From: an uncultured Clostridia bacterium
GTDB taxonomy: Bacteria; Bacillota_A; Clostridia; TANB77; CAG-508
NCBI GenBank assembly: GCA_947625985.1
Contig: CANQQF010000003.1
Coordinates: 1 to 64,000, forward strand
DNA length: 64,000 nt
Reading direction: 5' to 3'
Shown here piece by piece: positions 15,843-24,732 of this stretch (positions are counted from its first letter, which is position 1; each line of letters starts with the position of its first letter). The position numbers and the translations under genes were made by a program. The notes beneath the pieces were generated by a model. That model had not been told where the DNA came from. It saw nothing but the letters and a program-made list of their open reading frames with translations, and did not search any database.

Positions 15843-17130
15843 AAAATCCACCTCCTTCAAACAACTTACAATTTATGTCACTAAAATATTGCTTGCCTGT
15901 TAAACTATCAGATATTCCCCTACATCCACCTCTGCATACATCAATTCTAGGACATCTTTTACATTTTCCTTTTATATTATTTTTTATTCCTCTCAAATTT
16001 TTTAATATTGTATTGTTGTTCCATAACATTTCTAAATCATCTGTAATCATATTACCTATTTTATATTTTTCATTTGTTAAAGCTGCACAAGGATAAATAT
16101 CTCCATTTGGTGCTATTGAAATTAAAGTGTGACCAGCAGGACAACCTGCTGAATGAATTTTATTTTCCTCTTCTTTTGTAAGTGTTTTACATAGGTTATT
16201 AACTGAAGAACAATCTATTGTTACTTCAAGCTTTCCATTTCTTTTACAAATTTTATCTATTAATTTTGCATATTTATTATATTCGGGTACTTGTTCTTTA
16301 AAAGTTTCTAAATCAAGATAACCTTGTTTTAATTTTATTATTGTTAGTCCATCAAATCCATTTTCTTCTAAAAAGTTCATAAATTCTTCTATATCATTAA
16401 TATTGTTATTTGAAACAACTGTATCAACTCCAACAATAAATCCATATTTTTTAAATAGTTTTGCTGTTTTCATTGCTCTATCAAAACTACCTTTAGTTCT
16501 ATATTTTTCATGCACTTCTTTCTTATATGAATCTAATGAAATTTGAACTTGTGTTAGTCCAGCTTCTTTTAATTTGATTATTAATTCTTCAGGAACTATA
16601 TAACCATTTGTCGTTAAGTTACATGCTACGTTTTTATCTGAAACATATTTAACTAATTCTACTAAATCTTTTCTAGTAGTTGGTTCACCTCCTGTCAAAC
16701 CGATTTGAAATACTCCTATATTTACTAATTTATCAATTATCTTTTTATATTCTTCTGTACTTAATCCATTTCGTATTTTGCTATGCATATTTCTAACTGA
16801 ACAATATTCACAATTCATATTACAAGCATTTGTTATTGCTAAGTGAGCTATTATTGGTCCACGATATACAGGTTTGTCATCTTTGCTTTTTAATATGCTA
16901 TCATCAAAATATAACTTTTCCTCATTAGGTTTATAATTTTCATATTCTAATAATCCAACATCTGCTAATTCCTGTATAAAATCTGGTGCATCTTTAGGTA
17001 GTTGTTTTAGTTTAGCATACTTGTATAATTCACCTTCTAATTCTAAAGGAATCATTGCGACATGTCCTAACTTATTTAAAATATAGATTCCATCTTCTCT
17101 TTTTTCAATGTTTCTTAATTCTTTAAACAT
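15835..17130 (-). CDS. Radical SAM/SPASM protein with N-terminal PqqD-like region (second of pair)
   Basis: 431 residues, ATG 17130 with TAGGAGG upstream. Residues 1-70 (KLGHVAMIPLELEGELYKY, then ADVGLLEYE) look like a PqqD-type peptide-recognition element. The radical SAM core has Cys103-x3-Cys107-x2-Cys110 (NACNMNCEYCS) and the GGEP motif (LTGGEPTTRKDL). A SPASM domain at the C-terminus supplies further cluster ligands (GCPAGH, YPCAAL, CKRCPRIDVCRGGC). Such enzymes (PqqE, AlbA, anSME and related) modify ribosomal peptides or proteins by carbon-centred chemistry. It starts 11 bases after the paralogous gene and overlaps a 24-residue peptide gene by 8 bases, which points to that peptide as a possible substrate. 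Confidence 0.85.
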   Translation of the reverse strand: MFKELRNIEKREDGIYILNKLGHVAMIPLELEGELYKYAKLKQLPKDAPDFIQELADVGLLEYENYKPNEEKLYFDDSILKSKDDKPVYRGPIIAHLAITNACNMNCEYCSVRNMHSKIRNGLSTEEYKKIIDKLVNIGVFQIGLTGGEPTTRKDLVELVKYVSDKNVACNLTTNGYIVPEELIIKLKEAGLTQVQISLDSYKKEVHEKYRTKGSFDRAMKTAKLFKKYGFIVGVDTVVSNNNINDIEEFMNFLEENGFDGLTIIKLKQGYLDLETFKEQVPEYNKYAKLIDKICKRNGKLEVTIDCSSVNNLCKTLTKEEENKIHSAGCPAGHTLISIAPNGDIYPCAALTNEKYKIGNMITDDLEMLWNNNTILKNLRGIKNNIKGKCKRCPRIDVCRGGCRGISDSLTGKQYFSDINCKLFEGGGFYG

Positions 17131-17141
17131 TCTTTTACCTC

Positions 17142-18410
17142 CTAATTATTTATAAAACAATATGGATCTTTTTTGTTAAAATCATTATAATAATAGTATT
17201 TATTTGCAATACATCCTCCATTACATATTGTATTTTTTTTGCAATGTGAACACTCTAAATTTTTATTGTTGTTCTTAAATCTTTCTCTCATTTCATTAGC
17301 CTTTTTACTTACCCAAATTTCGTGTAGAGTATTTTCTCTAATATTTCCAATTGGAATATCTAAAAATGAACATGGCACCACTTCACCATTTGTTTTTATT
17401 TCCATAGTATTTATTAAAGCTTCACAACTATACTTAATACTAAGTGTTTCAAAAGTTGTTTGAATATCATCATTAAATAATTCTTTTGCTCCAAATATTG
17501 GTCTGATTTGAAAATGTGTATTCGTACTTTGAGCATTTAATTTTTTTACATTATTGTACATTTTAGTTATAAATTTCATATACTCATCTTTATTTAACAT
17601 CATTTTTTTGTCTGCTCTACCTATTGGACAAACAGGTACTATTGTTTGATGGCTAATATTTAAATTCGAAAGTATTTTCATAAGTTTAAGTAGATCATTT
17701 TGATTATCCTTAGTTAATGTTGATTGGACTCTAACTTCAATATTATTATCTTGTAAATTTTTTATTGCTTGTATTGCTCTTTCATATGCATAATCAAAAT
17801 TTCTAAATTTATTATGAAATTCTGATAATCCATCTATTGAAATTTTTACCATATTAAGTCCAGCTTTACTTAACTCCTTGGCTTTACTTTTTGTAATTAA
17901 ACTACCATTTGACGTTAATGTTATTCTTGGAATTTTTCCTTTTGCATATCTAATATAATCAGCTAAATTATCATTTGTTGTTGGCTCACCTCCTGTAAAA
18001 TTTAATTTTAATAAATTCAAATTAGACATTTCATCAATAAGTGATAATATTTCATCTTTTGTTAAATCTGTTTCTTTCTTTGTTGTTGAGTCATTACCAC
18101 AGTGTTTACATTTATAATTACAATTAGATGTAATTCCTATAGTCATATAAATCGGATTAAAAGTATACTTTAAAGGTTTATTACAAAAATTGTCTTCATA
18201 CTTTTCCAATGGAACAATAAATTTTTTTGCTAAAAAACGTCTAATTAAATTATTATTACTAATTTCTTGACAATTAATTGCTTTGTAAAACATTTTTCCT
18301 TCAGTTTCTAAATCAGTAATTTTTTCTTTTGTTTGATATTTTGAATTCATAATATAAATTCCATCATTTTCAAATCTAACTTTTGTGTTTTCTTCTTTCT
18401 TAAATTTCAT
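17142..18410 (-). CDS. Radical SAM/SPASM protein with N-terminal PqqD-like region (first of pair)
   Basis: 422 residues from ATG 18410, which has AAAAGGAGGG upstream; a longer frame runs into the operator sequence and is rejected. Residues 1-75 resemble a PqqD-like recognition domain. The core has Cys97-x3-Cys101-x2-Cys104 (SNCNYKCKHCGND) and TGGEPTT. The SPASM region has CEALINTMEIKTNGEVVPCS and CSHCKKNTICNGGC. It is clearly paralogous to the next gene but diverged, so the two probably act in succession or as a pair on one substrate rather than as redundant copies. The operon promoter region carries a 17-base palindrome also present before the Nudix regulator gene. Confidence 0.85.
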   Translation of the reverse strand: MKFKKEENTKVRFENDGIYIMNSKYQTKEKITDLETEGKMFYKAINCQEISNNNLIRRFLAKKFIVPLEKYEDNFCNKPLKYTFNPIYMTIGITSNCNYKCKHCGNDSTTKKETDLTKDEILSLIDEMSNLNLLKLNFTGGEPTTNDNLADYIRYAKGKIPRITLTSNGSLITKSKAKELSKAGLNMVKISIDGLSEFHNKFRNFDYAYERAIQAIKNLQDNNIEVRVQSTLTKDNQNDLLKLMKILSNLNISHQTIVPVCPIGRADKKMMLNKDEYMKFITKMYNNVKKLNAQSTNTHFQIRPIFGAKELFNDDIQTTFETLSIKYSCEALINTMEIKTNGEVVPCSFLDIPIGNIRENTLHEIWVSKKANEMRERFKNNNKNLECSHCKKNTICNGGCIANKYYYYNDFNKKDPYCFINN

Positions 18411-18422
18411 AAACCCTCCTTT

Positions 18423-18439
18423 TGTGTATTTTTTACACA
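18423..18439 (-). promoter_or_regulatory. Predicted operator of the radical SAM operon
   Basis: TGTGTATTTTTTACACA is palindromic and stands directly before the ribosome site of the first radical SAM gene. The same TGTGT/ACACA arms with identical spacing and flanks (AATGTGTA...ACACAAA) overlap the promoter of the Nudix regulator at 19169-19185. A -10-like TACAAT (18444-18439) abuts it on the minus strand; no good -35 was seen. Confidence 0.65.
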
Positions 18440-18451
18440 TTGTAAAGTTTT

Positions 18452-18480
18452 TTTAAAGTGTTAGGTTACAACACTTTAAA
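18452..18480. repeat. Inverted repeat over the regulator stop codon
   Basis: TTTAAAGTGTT (18452-18462) and AACACTTTAAA (18470-18480) form an 11-base stem at the stop codon of the Nudix regulator. Read on the minus strand it is followed by an A-run, not a U-run, so it may attenuate or protect the message rather than terminate it fully. Confidence 0.5.
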
Positions 18481-19156
18481 ATATATTTATATTAAATTTA
18501 TCTAATGTTTTAAATTTATATAAATTAGCAGGCCTATGTCCTTTTACTTCTTGCATTTTACCTATACTTTCTATTAAATCAAGTTGCAAAAACTTTTTTC
18601 TAAAATTACGTCTATCAAACTTCTTTTCTAAAATAGCTTCATACACTTTTTGTAACTCTGGTAAAGTAAAATATTTGGGTAACAAATCTTTAACAATATT
18701 TGTCCTCATTACTTTTATTTTTATTACTTCTTTCGCTTTTAAAAATATTTCTCTATGATCATATGCCATATCTTCTGGAACATCATTTAATTCAAACCAT
18801 TCTACATCTTGAGTTTTCTCTGTTTTCTTTTTTATTTTTAGATTATCACTATTAATTATTCCAATATATCCTACAGCTAACATTCTCATTAAAGGTGATC
18901 TATTTGGATTACTAAAAACATGAAATTGCTCTATATAAATATTATCAATACCTGTTTTCTCAAGCATTTCCCTTTTCATAGCTGTTTCACAATCTTCGTT
19001 ATTATACACTGCACCACTTGGTAACATCCATTTTTTTGGATAAGGTTCATTACTTCTTAATGCAAGTAATATTTTAACTTTATCTTTTTTTACGGTAAAT
19101 AGAGCACATACAACATGTATTCCTTGATTTCTATATAAAGGATTTTTAATATCCAT
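18476..19156 (-). CDS. NrtR-like Nudix transcriptional regulator
   Basis: 226 residues from ATG 19156 (AAAGGAGG upstream); in-frame codons further upstream lie inside the operator. Residues 15-150 are a Nudix domain; its box reads GAVYNNEDCETAMKREMLEK, where the usual REUxEE is REMLEK, losing one metal-binding Glu. Residues about 155-226 (LLPKYFTLPELQKVYEAIL, FDRRNFRKKF, GHRPANLYKF) are the winged helix of NrtR-type regulators, which bind ADP-ribose-like ligands and repress target operons. NrtR usually controls NAD synthesis; no NAD gene is here, and the shared palindrome links it instead to the two radical SAM genes downstream. The degenerate box suggests ligand binding without hydrolysis. 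Confidence 0.85.
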   Translation of the reverse strand: MDIKNPLYRNQGIHVVCALFTVKKDKVKILLALRSNEPYPKKWMLPSGAVYNNEDCETAMKREMLEKTGIDNIYIEQFHVFSNPNRSPLMRMLAVGYIGIINSDNLKIKKKTEKTQDVEWFELNDVPEDMAYDHREIFLKAKEVIKIKVMRTNIVKDLLPKYFTLPELQKVYEAILEKKFDRRNFRKKFLQLDLIESIGKMQEVKGHRPANLYKFKTLDKFNINIF

Positions 19157-19168
19157 TTTTACCTCCTT

Positions 19169-19213
19169 TGTGTCTTGCATACACATTATACTTTAATAAT
19201 TATTTTTTGTCAA
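19169..19213 (-). promoter_or_regulatory. Promoter and overlapping operator of the Nudix regulator
   Basis: On the minus strand TTGACA (19213-19208), 17-base spacer, TATAAT (19190-19185). The palindrome TGTGTcttgcatACACA arms (19169-19185) starts on the last base of the -10 and runs over the transcription start to the GGAGG. Its match to 18423-18439 supports autoregulation and control of the radical SAM genes by the same protein. Confidence 0.75.
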
Positions 19214-19227
19214 TATTTTTTATAAAA

Positions 19228-19263
19228 AAAAATAAAAAGATATCTCAACTTCAATATCTTTTT
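19228..19263 (-). terminator. Rho-independent terminator of cls
   Basis: AAAAAGATAT (19234-19243) pairs with ATATCTTTTT (19254-19263); on the minus strand a long T-rich tail follows. It lies 16 bases after the cls stop. Confidence 0.75.
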
Positions 19264-19278
19264 ATTAAAATTATTTTT

Positions 19279-20778
19279 CTACATTAAAGGTGCAACTAAT
19301 CTTAACAAGGCCTGGAAAATTGATTTTATCGGTTTTGTAATTGCTTCTTTTTTTGATATTTCGTTACTTTTATTCATAGTATCTAAAAAATCTTCTTTTA
19401 TTTTCTTAACTACTCTATTGTTTTCAAAATAGCATCCACATTCAAAATGTAAGTATAAACTTCTATAATCCATATTTATTGTACCTACAGTTGCTATGTT
19501 ATCATCTGATACAAAAATTTTACTATGTACAAATCCTGGAGTATATTTATATATTTTCACTCCTTCTTTCACTAATGATTCAACATATGACTCAGTTAAT
19601 GTATATACAATTTTTTTATCTGGTATTCCTGGAATAATTATTCTTACATCTACTCCTCTCTTTACAGCCAATTTTAAGGAATTTATCATATCTGTATCTA
19701 TAATCAAGTATGGTGTAATAATATAAACATATTTATTTGCTTGATTTATAATATTTAAATATACATCTTCTCCAGTAATTTCTTCATCTAACGGTGTTTC
19801 CCCATATGGTATAACAAACCCATTTGTTTCTGGCTTATTAGAAAAATTATATTTATATTTCTTAAAGTTTTTATCTTCTTTTCTAAAAGCATTCCAAACA
19901 GTCAAAAACATAACTGTATAATTCCAAACTGCATCACCAGAAACTCGTATTGCATTATCTTTCCAATGCCCATATTTACTATAAGCATTAATATATTCAT
20001 CTGCAATATTAATACCTCCTGAAAAAGCAACTTTTCCATCAATAACTAATATTTTTCTATGATCACGATTATTTATTATAACACCTGCAAGAGGAGTTAA
20101 AGTATTGAATACAACACATTTAATTCCTTTTTCCTCTAATTCCTTTGGATAAGATTTACTTAATGTAGAAACACACCCAAAATCATCATACATTACTCTT
20201 ACATCTAATCCTTCTTTAACTTTTTGTTCCAATACTTCTAAAATAGAATCCCACATTTTTCCATGTGCTACAATAAAATATTCAAAAAATATAAACTTCT
20301 CAGCTTTTTTTAATTCATCTAGCATAGCTTCAAAAGCTATTTCACCAAGAGGATAATACTCCACATCATTATTTTTAGACACAGGATATCCTGAAAAGTC
20401 ACTTAAATATCGGATTTTGCTGTTATTTTTATATTCACTTTGTATTTTTTTATTTTGTACTAAATACTTTCTATTTTCTATTTCACTTTGTTTTAAATTT
20501 TTTAATAATTTGCTATTGTTTTTATTTCTATTAAGAATTATATAAAGTAAAGTTCCTATTACAGGAAATAATATCAAACAAATAATTATTGGTAATGTAT
20601 ATGAATAATTATTACTATTTCTTATTAAGTTGAATATAAGTAATAAACCTATTAATTTAAAAAATAAATTAATGACAAAGACATGATCGATAAAAAATAG
20701 ATATGTAGCCAATGATAAGGATATTTGTAATATTAAACCTAATATCACAATAATTCCTCTTTTAATTGCCATTTTCAT
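19279..20778 (-). CDS. cls: Cardiolipin synthase
   Basis: 499 residues from ATG 20778, which has AAGGAGGAATAAT upstream. Two N-terminal membrane helices (to about residue 75) anchor two phospholipase D domains. The HKD motifs are HRKILVIDGKVAFSGGIN and VHSKIFVSDDNIATVGTIN. The enzyme condenses two phosphatidylglycerol molecules to cardiolipin and glycerol at the membrane. Length and layout match the family of about 480-510 residues. It has its own terminator and stands alone, downstream of htpG with a 68-base gap. Confidence 0.95.
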   Translation of the reverse strand: MKMAIKRGIIVILGLILQISLSLATYLFFIDHVFVINLFFKLIGLLLIFNLIRNSNNYSYTLPIIICLILFPVIGTLLYIILNRNKNNSKLLKNLKQSEIENRKYLVQNKKIQSEYKNNSKIRYLSDFSGYPVSKNNDVEYYPLGEIAFEAMLDELKKAEKFIFFEYFIVAHGKMWDSILEVLEQKVKEGLDVRVMYDDFGCVSTLSKSYPKELEEKGIKCVVFNTLTPLAGVIINNRDHRKILVIDGKVAFSGGINIADEYINAYSKYGHWKDNAIRVSGDAVWNYTVMFLTVWNAFRKEDKNFKKYKYNFSNKPETNGFVIPYGETPLDEEITGEDVYLNIINQANKYVYIITPYLIIDTDMINSLKLAVKRGVDVRIIIPGIPDKKIVYTLTESYVESLVKEGVKIYKYTPGFVHSKIFVSDDNIATVGTINMDYRSLYLHFECGCYFENNRVVKKIKEDFLDTMNKSNEISKKEAITKPIKSIFQALLRLVAPLM

Positions 20779-20846
20779 ATTATTCCTCCTTTTTATCAAC
20801 TTGTTCCATTACTGACTTAAAATAATTTTGTTAAATAATCTATTCT

Positions 20847-22730
20847 TTATTTTGTCATAATTTCACACATTAAATTACTTATTTCTGTTGGATTTTCAAT
20901 AGTTAATCCTTCAATAAGCCTTGCTTGAGCATATAAAACTTTAGTATATTTTTTCAGCATTTCCTTGTCATTTTTGTATAAATCTTTTAATTTATTTGCT
21001 ATTTCATGATTTTCATTTATTTCTAATATAGTTTGAGCTTTTATTCCTTGGTTATTAGGCATTTGATTTAAAGTCTTTTCCATTTCTACTGAAATTGCTC
21101 CTTCAGAAGTTAAACATATAGGATGATTTTTTAATCTATGTGTAAATCTTATTCCTTGTACTTCATTTTTTATTACTTCCTTCATCGTATTAAACATATC
21201 TTTACTATTTTCATTTTCTTTCTTTAGTTTTTCTTTTTCTTCATCTGTATCTAAATCTAATTTATCACTTGATGCATTTTGGAATGTCTTTTCATTATAA
21301 TTCATTAACACTTGAAAAACGAATTCATCAACATTTTCTGTTAAATATAATATTTCATACCCTTTCTCTTTTATTAATTCTACTTGTGGCATCATATCTA
21401 TTTTGTCAATTGTTTCCCCGCATGCATAATATATAACCTTTTGTTCATCCTTCATTCTTTCAACATACTCTTTTAATGTTACCATTTTCTTTTCAGTTGA
21501 TGAATAGAACAATAATAAATCCTGTAATTTTTCTTTATTCGTTCCATAATTATCATAAGCTCCATACTTTAATTGAGTTCCAAATATATTGAAAAACTGT
21601 TCATATTTATCTCTTTCGCTTTTTAACATATTTTCTAATTCTGCTTTAATCTTATTTTCAATATTTCTTGAAATTATTCTTAAGCTTCTATCATTTTGCA
21701 ACATTTCTCTTGATATATTTAATGATAAATCTTCGCTATCAACTAATCCTTTAACAAATCCAAAATAGTCTGGTAATAGCTCGTCACATTTTTCCATAAT
21801 TAGAACACCATTACTATATAATTGTAATCCTTTCTCATAGTCTTTTGTGTAATAATCATAAGACAAATGTGAAGGGATGTATATTAAACTATCATAATTG
21901 CATTGTCCCTCAACATGATTATGTATTACTTTTAATGGTTTATCATAGTCGTGAAATTTATCCATATAAAAGCTTTCATATTCTTCATTTTTAATTTTTT
22001 TCTTATTTTTCTTCCATATTGGAGTCATAGAATTTATAGTTTCAGTTTCTTTTACTGTTTCATATTCATTTTCAGTACCTTCTTTTTTCTTATTATGTTC
22101 TACCTCCATTTGAATCGGATATCTTATATAATCTGAATAAGTTTTTATCATTTGTTGTATTTTATGCGTGTCTAAAAATTCACTATATTTTTCTTCTTCT
22201 GTATCATCTTTAATATGAAGTATAATTTTGGTTCCTATATCATCTTTTTCACATTCTTCTATAGAATATCCTTCCACACCTTTTGATGTCCATTTATATG
22301 CCTTTTCTGAATCAACTGATTTACTTTCAACTGTAACTAAATCACTTACCATAAATGAAGAGTAAAATCCAACTCCAAATTGACCAATAATATCAATATT
22401 CTCTTTCTTTTCATTCTCTTCTTTAAAGGCTAAAGAACCGCTTTTTGCAATTGTCCCTAGATTTTTATCTAACTCATCTTCTGTCATTCCACATCCATTA
22501 TCTATTATTGCTAAAGTTTTAGCATCTTTGTCTATTTCAATTTTTATTTTTAAGTCATCCTTATTCAAGTTTATGTTTTTTTCAGTTAGTGAACGATAAT
22601 GTAATTTATCTATTGCATCACTTGCATTTGAAATCAATTCTCTTAAAAAAATCTCTTTGTTAGTATAAATTGAATTAATCATTAAATCTAATAATCTTTT
22701 TGACTCTGCTTTAAATTGTTTATTTTCCAT
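20847..22730 (-). CDS. htpG: Chaperone protein HtpG (Hsp90)
   Basis: 627 residues, full length. The GHKL ATP-binding domain shows [19 protein letters not shown] and [13 protein letters not shown]. The middle domain holds the catalytic Arg region (LNISREMLQ) and the C-terminal dimerisation domain is complete. It is a cytoplasmic ATP-dependent chaperone of stress and client-protein folding. The N-terminus [17 protein letters not shown] is typical. It lies 44 bases downstream of the FtsH-like gene, which may put both proteostasis genes in one transcript. Confidence 0.98.
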   Translation of the reverse strand: MENKQFKAESKRLLDLMINSIYTNKEIFLRELISNASDAIDKLHYRSLTEKNINLNKDDLKIKIEIDKDAKTLAIIDNGCGMTEDELDKNLGTIAKSGSLAFKEENEKKENIDIIGQFGVGFYSSFMVSDLVTVESKSVDSEKAYKWTSKGVEGYSIEECEKDDIGTKIILHIKDDTEEEKYSEFLDTHKIQQMIKTYSDYIRYPIQMEVEHNKKKEGTENEYETVKETETINSMTPIWKKNKKKIKNEEYESFYMDKFHDYDKPLKVIHNHVEGQCNYDSLIYIPSHLSYDYYTKDYEKGLQLYSNGVLIMEKCDELLPDYFGFVKGLVDSEDLSLNISREMLQNDRSLRIISRNIENKIKAELENMLKSERDKYEQFFNIFGTQLKYGAYDNYGTNKEKLQDLLLFYSSTEKKMVTLKEYVERMKDEQKVIYYACGETIDKIDMMPQVELIKEKGYEILYLTENVDEFVFQVLMNYNEKTFQNASSDKLDLDTDEEKEKLKKENENSKDMFNTMKEVIKNEVQGIRFTHRLKNHPICLTSEGAISVEMEKTLNQMPNNQGIKAQTILEINENHEIANKLKDLYKNDKEMLKKYTKVLYAQARLIEGLTIENPTEISNLMCEIMTK

Positions 22731-22774
22731 AATTTTTCCCTCTTTCTATATTATTTTCAATGTTTATAACTTAT

Positions 22775-23956
22775 TTATCTTCTTAATTTTCTTAAATTTA
22801 TGTTACAATTTGTTTTCTTTGCTGCATCAATTATATTATTTATAGAAATTGTATCTCTGTTCTCTAATATTGCTTCCATCTCGGCTTCATTTAATAATGT
22901 TTCAACTCCAGAGCAACTCAATAATTCAAAACTATTAGCTAATTTTTCTTTATTTATATCTTCAGCTAATTTTTTCTTTTTAGTATATAAATCTATTAAT
23001 TTCATTCTTGTTTCAAAATCTGGATTTGGAATATTATATCTTAAATCAAATCTTCCAGGCCTAATTAATGCAGAATCTAAGGAATTATATGAATTTGTTG
23101 CAGCAATAACTAATATTCCATCTTGTGATTCAAATCCATCCATTTCATTAAGCATTGCAGTTACAATTCTATTGTTTTCCTTATCAACTCCTGTACCAGC
23201 ATAATTTCTTCTTTCTCCTATACTATCAAATTCATCTATAAAAATTATACATGGTTTATGTCTTTTTGCCTTTTTGAATAATTGCTTGATTTTTTTAGAC
23301 CCCATCGACATCATTGCACTTTGAAAGTCAGCACCTTTCGTTGCAATAAAATTAACATTCATTTCTTCAGCTAATGCTTTTGCAAATAATGTCTTTCCAT
23401 TACCAGGACTTCCTTCAAATATTATTCCTTTTATTTGTCTTACACCTCTAGCTTTATATTCTTCTGGATTTTTTAAAACGTCAACAATTTGCTTCATATC
23501 TTTCTTTAATACATCCATTCCAGCTATATCCTCAAAAGTCACCTTTGTATGTCTAATTACTTTAAATGTTTTTTTATTTATTTCGTACAATTTATATATA
23601 ATAAATATTATTATTCCAAAGAAAAACAAATAAAACATGACATCAAAAACAAATCCAATATTTTCCTTGTCAGAGTTAATTTCAACATTAATTCCATGTA
23701 GCAATATCTCTCTTTTAAATTCATCATAATTCGGATTATCTGTATAATATAAATTCTCATCATTGTATTTAGAGAATTTAACTTTATCATCTTCTATCCA
23801 TACAGATTGAATGTTATTATTTTCAATTTCGTTATTAAATTCTTTATAGTTAATATATTGTAAATCTTTATTTTCTAAATTATACAAAAATATTATTGTT
23901 ATTAATAGTAAAAGTGCAATTAATATTACAATTATTTTTTTAACTTTTGCTTTCAT
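22775..23956 (-). CDS. FtsH-like membrane AAA ATPase lacking the protease domain
   Basis: 393 residues, against about 600-650 for FtsH. The layout is first membrane helix (IIVILIALLLLITIIFLY), an FtsH-type extracytoplasmic domain (YINYKEFNNEIENNNIQSVW), second helix near residue 110, then the AAA module: Walker A GSPGNGKT, Walker B IIFIDEFDSIGERR, second region of homology ATNSYNSLDSALIRPGRFD. It ends after the AAA lid, with no HExxH peptidase. The stop is followed by normal intergenic sequence, and no M41 fragment is visible there. It may act as an unfoldase, membrane-protein extractor or partner of a complete FtsH encoded elsewhere. It lies just upstream of htpG. Confidence 0.85.
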   Translation of the reverse strand: MKAKVKKIIVILIALLLLITIIFLYNLENKDLQYINYKEFNNEIENNNIQSVWIEDDKVKFSKYNDENLYYTDNPNYDEFKREILLHGINVEINSDKENIGFVFDVMFYLFFFGIIIFIIYKLYEINKKTFKVIRHTKVTFEDIAGMDVLKKDMKQIVDVLKNPEEYKARGVRQIKGIIFEGSPGNGKTLFAKALAEEMNVNFIATKGADFQSAMMSMGSKKIKQLFKKAKRHKPCIIFIDEFDSIGERRNYAGTGVDKENNRIVTAMLNEMDGFESQDGILVIAATNSYNSLDSALIRPGRFDLRYNIPNPDFETRMKLIDLYTKKKKLAEDINKEKLANSFELLSCSGVETLLNEAEMEAILENRDTISINNIIDAAKKTNCNINLRKLRR

Positions 23957-24007
23957 TTTGCTTTAACCCCTTTTAAATATTAATCTTTTATAACCATTTT
24001 ATTAAAA

Positions 24008-24039
24008 TAAAAAAGGTACCTTTAGGTTATGATACCTTT
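24008..24039 (-). terminator. Rho-independent terminator
   Basis: AAAGGTA (24012-24018) pairs with TACCTTT (24033-24039); on the minus strand TTTTTTATTTTAAT follows. It terminates the HdeD-like gene. Confidence 0.65.
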
Positions 24040-24089
24040 CTATATATACTTAAAATTTTAACCTAATGTTATGCTTGTAATTGGTATAA

Positions 24090-24632
24090 CTATTTTAATT
24101 TTCTTAGTGTAACAGCACCTTCAACAATATTTATTATTTCAGAAACTGCAACAAAAATTCCTATTGTTCTTGTAGCTATAGCTGTTGAAGAAAATGGATT
24201 AAAAATAATAATCAGACCTAAAATAAATGTCAATATTGACAAAGCAAGTATCCATTCCCATCCACTTTCAGGTATAGTTCTCAAATTAATAGCATTTTGA
24301 AAGTGAAAAACACTTTTTACTATAATCCAAATAGATAACATAATTGAGAAAATTTCTATTAAAAAATTAGAACTTATCATCACCATAATTCCTGCTAAAA
24401 TAGAAAAACTACCCTCAACTAATCCTAAACTCATAATTCTTGCCTCTGGTTTAGTTCTACAATAATCCTGTACATGTATAATTCCATCTACGATTAGAAT
24501 AATCCCAAATATATTAATAAATGTATTAATTGAACCTATTGGATTAATAATTAAATTTATTGCTAATATAAGCATTAAAATAGAGCCTATTAAAGACCAT
24601 TTTTCATATGTTTTTATATATTCTTCAAACAT
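24090..24632 (-). CDS. HdeD-like (DUF308) membrane protein
   Basis: 180 residues from ATG 24632 (TAGGAGGAAGAAA upstream). Six hydrophobic helices occur in three pairs, with the family pattern of a short cytoplasmic start, GIILIVDGIIHV, FSILAGIMVMIS and GIFVAVSEIINIVEG. Family members are small membrane proteins linked to acid or envelope stress; their biochemical role is not established. It is a single-gene unit bounded by terminators. Confidence 0.75.
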   Translation of the reverse strand: MFEEYIKTYEKWSLIGSILMLILAINLIINPIGSINTFINIFGIILIVDGIIHVQDYCRTKPEARIMSLGLVEGSFSILAGIMVMISSNFLIEIFSIMLSIWIIVKSVFHFQNAINLRTIPESGWEWILALSILTFILGLIIIFNPFSSTAIATRTIGIFVAVSEIINIVEGAVTLRKLK

Positions 24633-24671
24633 TTTCTTCCTCCTATTAGAATTTTTCTTATTCAAGTATAT

Positions 24672-24705
24672 CAAAAAAGCAAATGATTGTAAATAATCAC
24701 TTGCT
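24672..24705 (-). terminator. Rho-independent terminator of the flavin reductase gene
   Basis: AGCAAATGATT (24678-24688) pairs with AATCACTTGCT (24695-24705) with one GU pair; on the minus strand TTTTTTGATA follows. Confidence 0.75.
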
Positions 24706-24732
24706 CATATAATTATATTCCTTCTCTTTTAA

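Noticed and set aside
18452..18480. Inverted repeat as terminator between regulator and radical SAM operon
   Set aside because: No U-run follows on the minus strand, so it was recorded only as a repeat.
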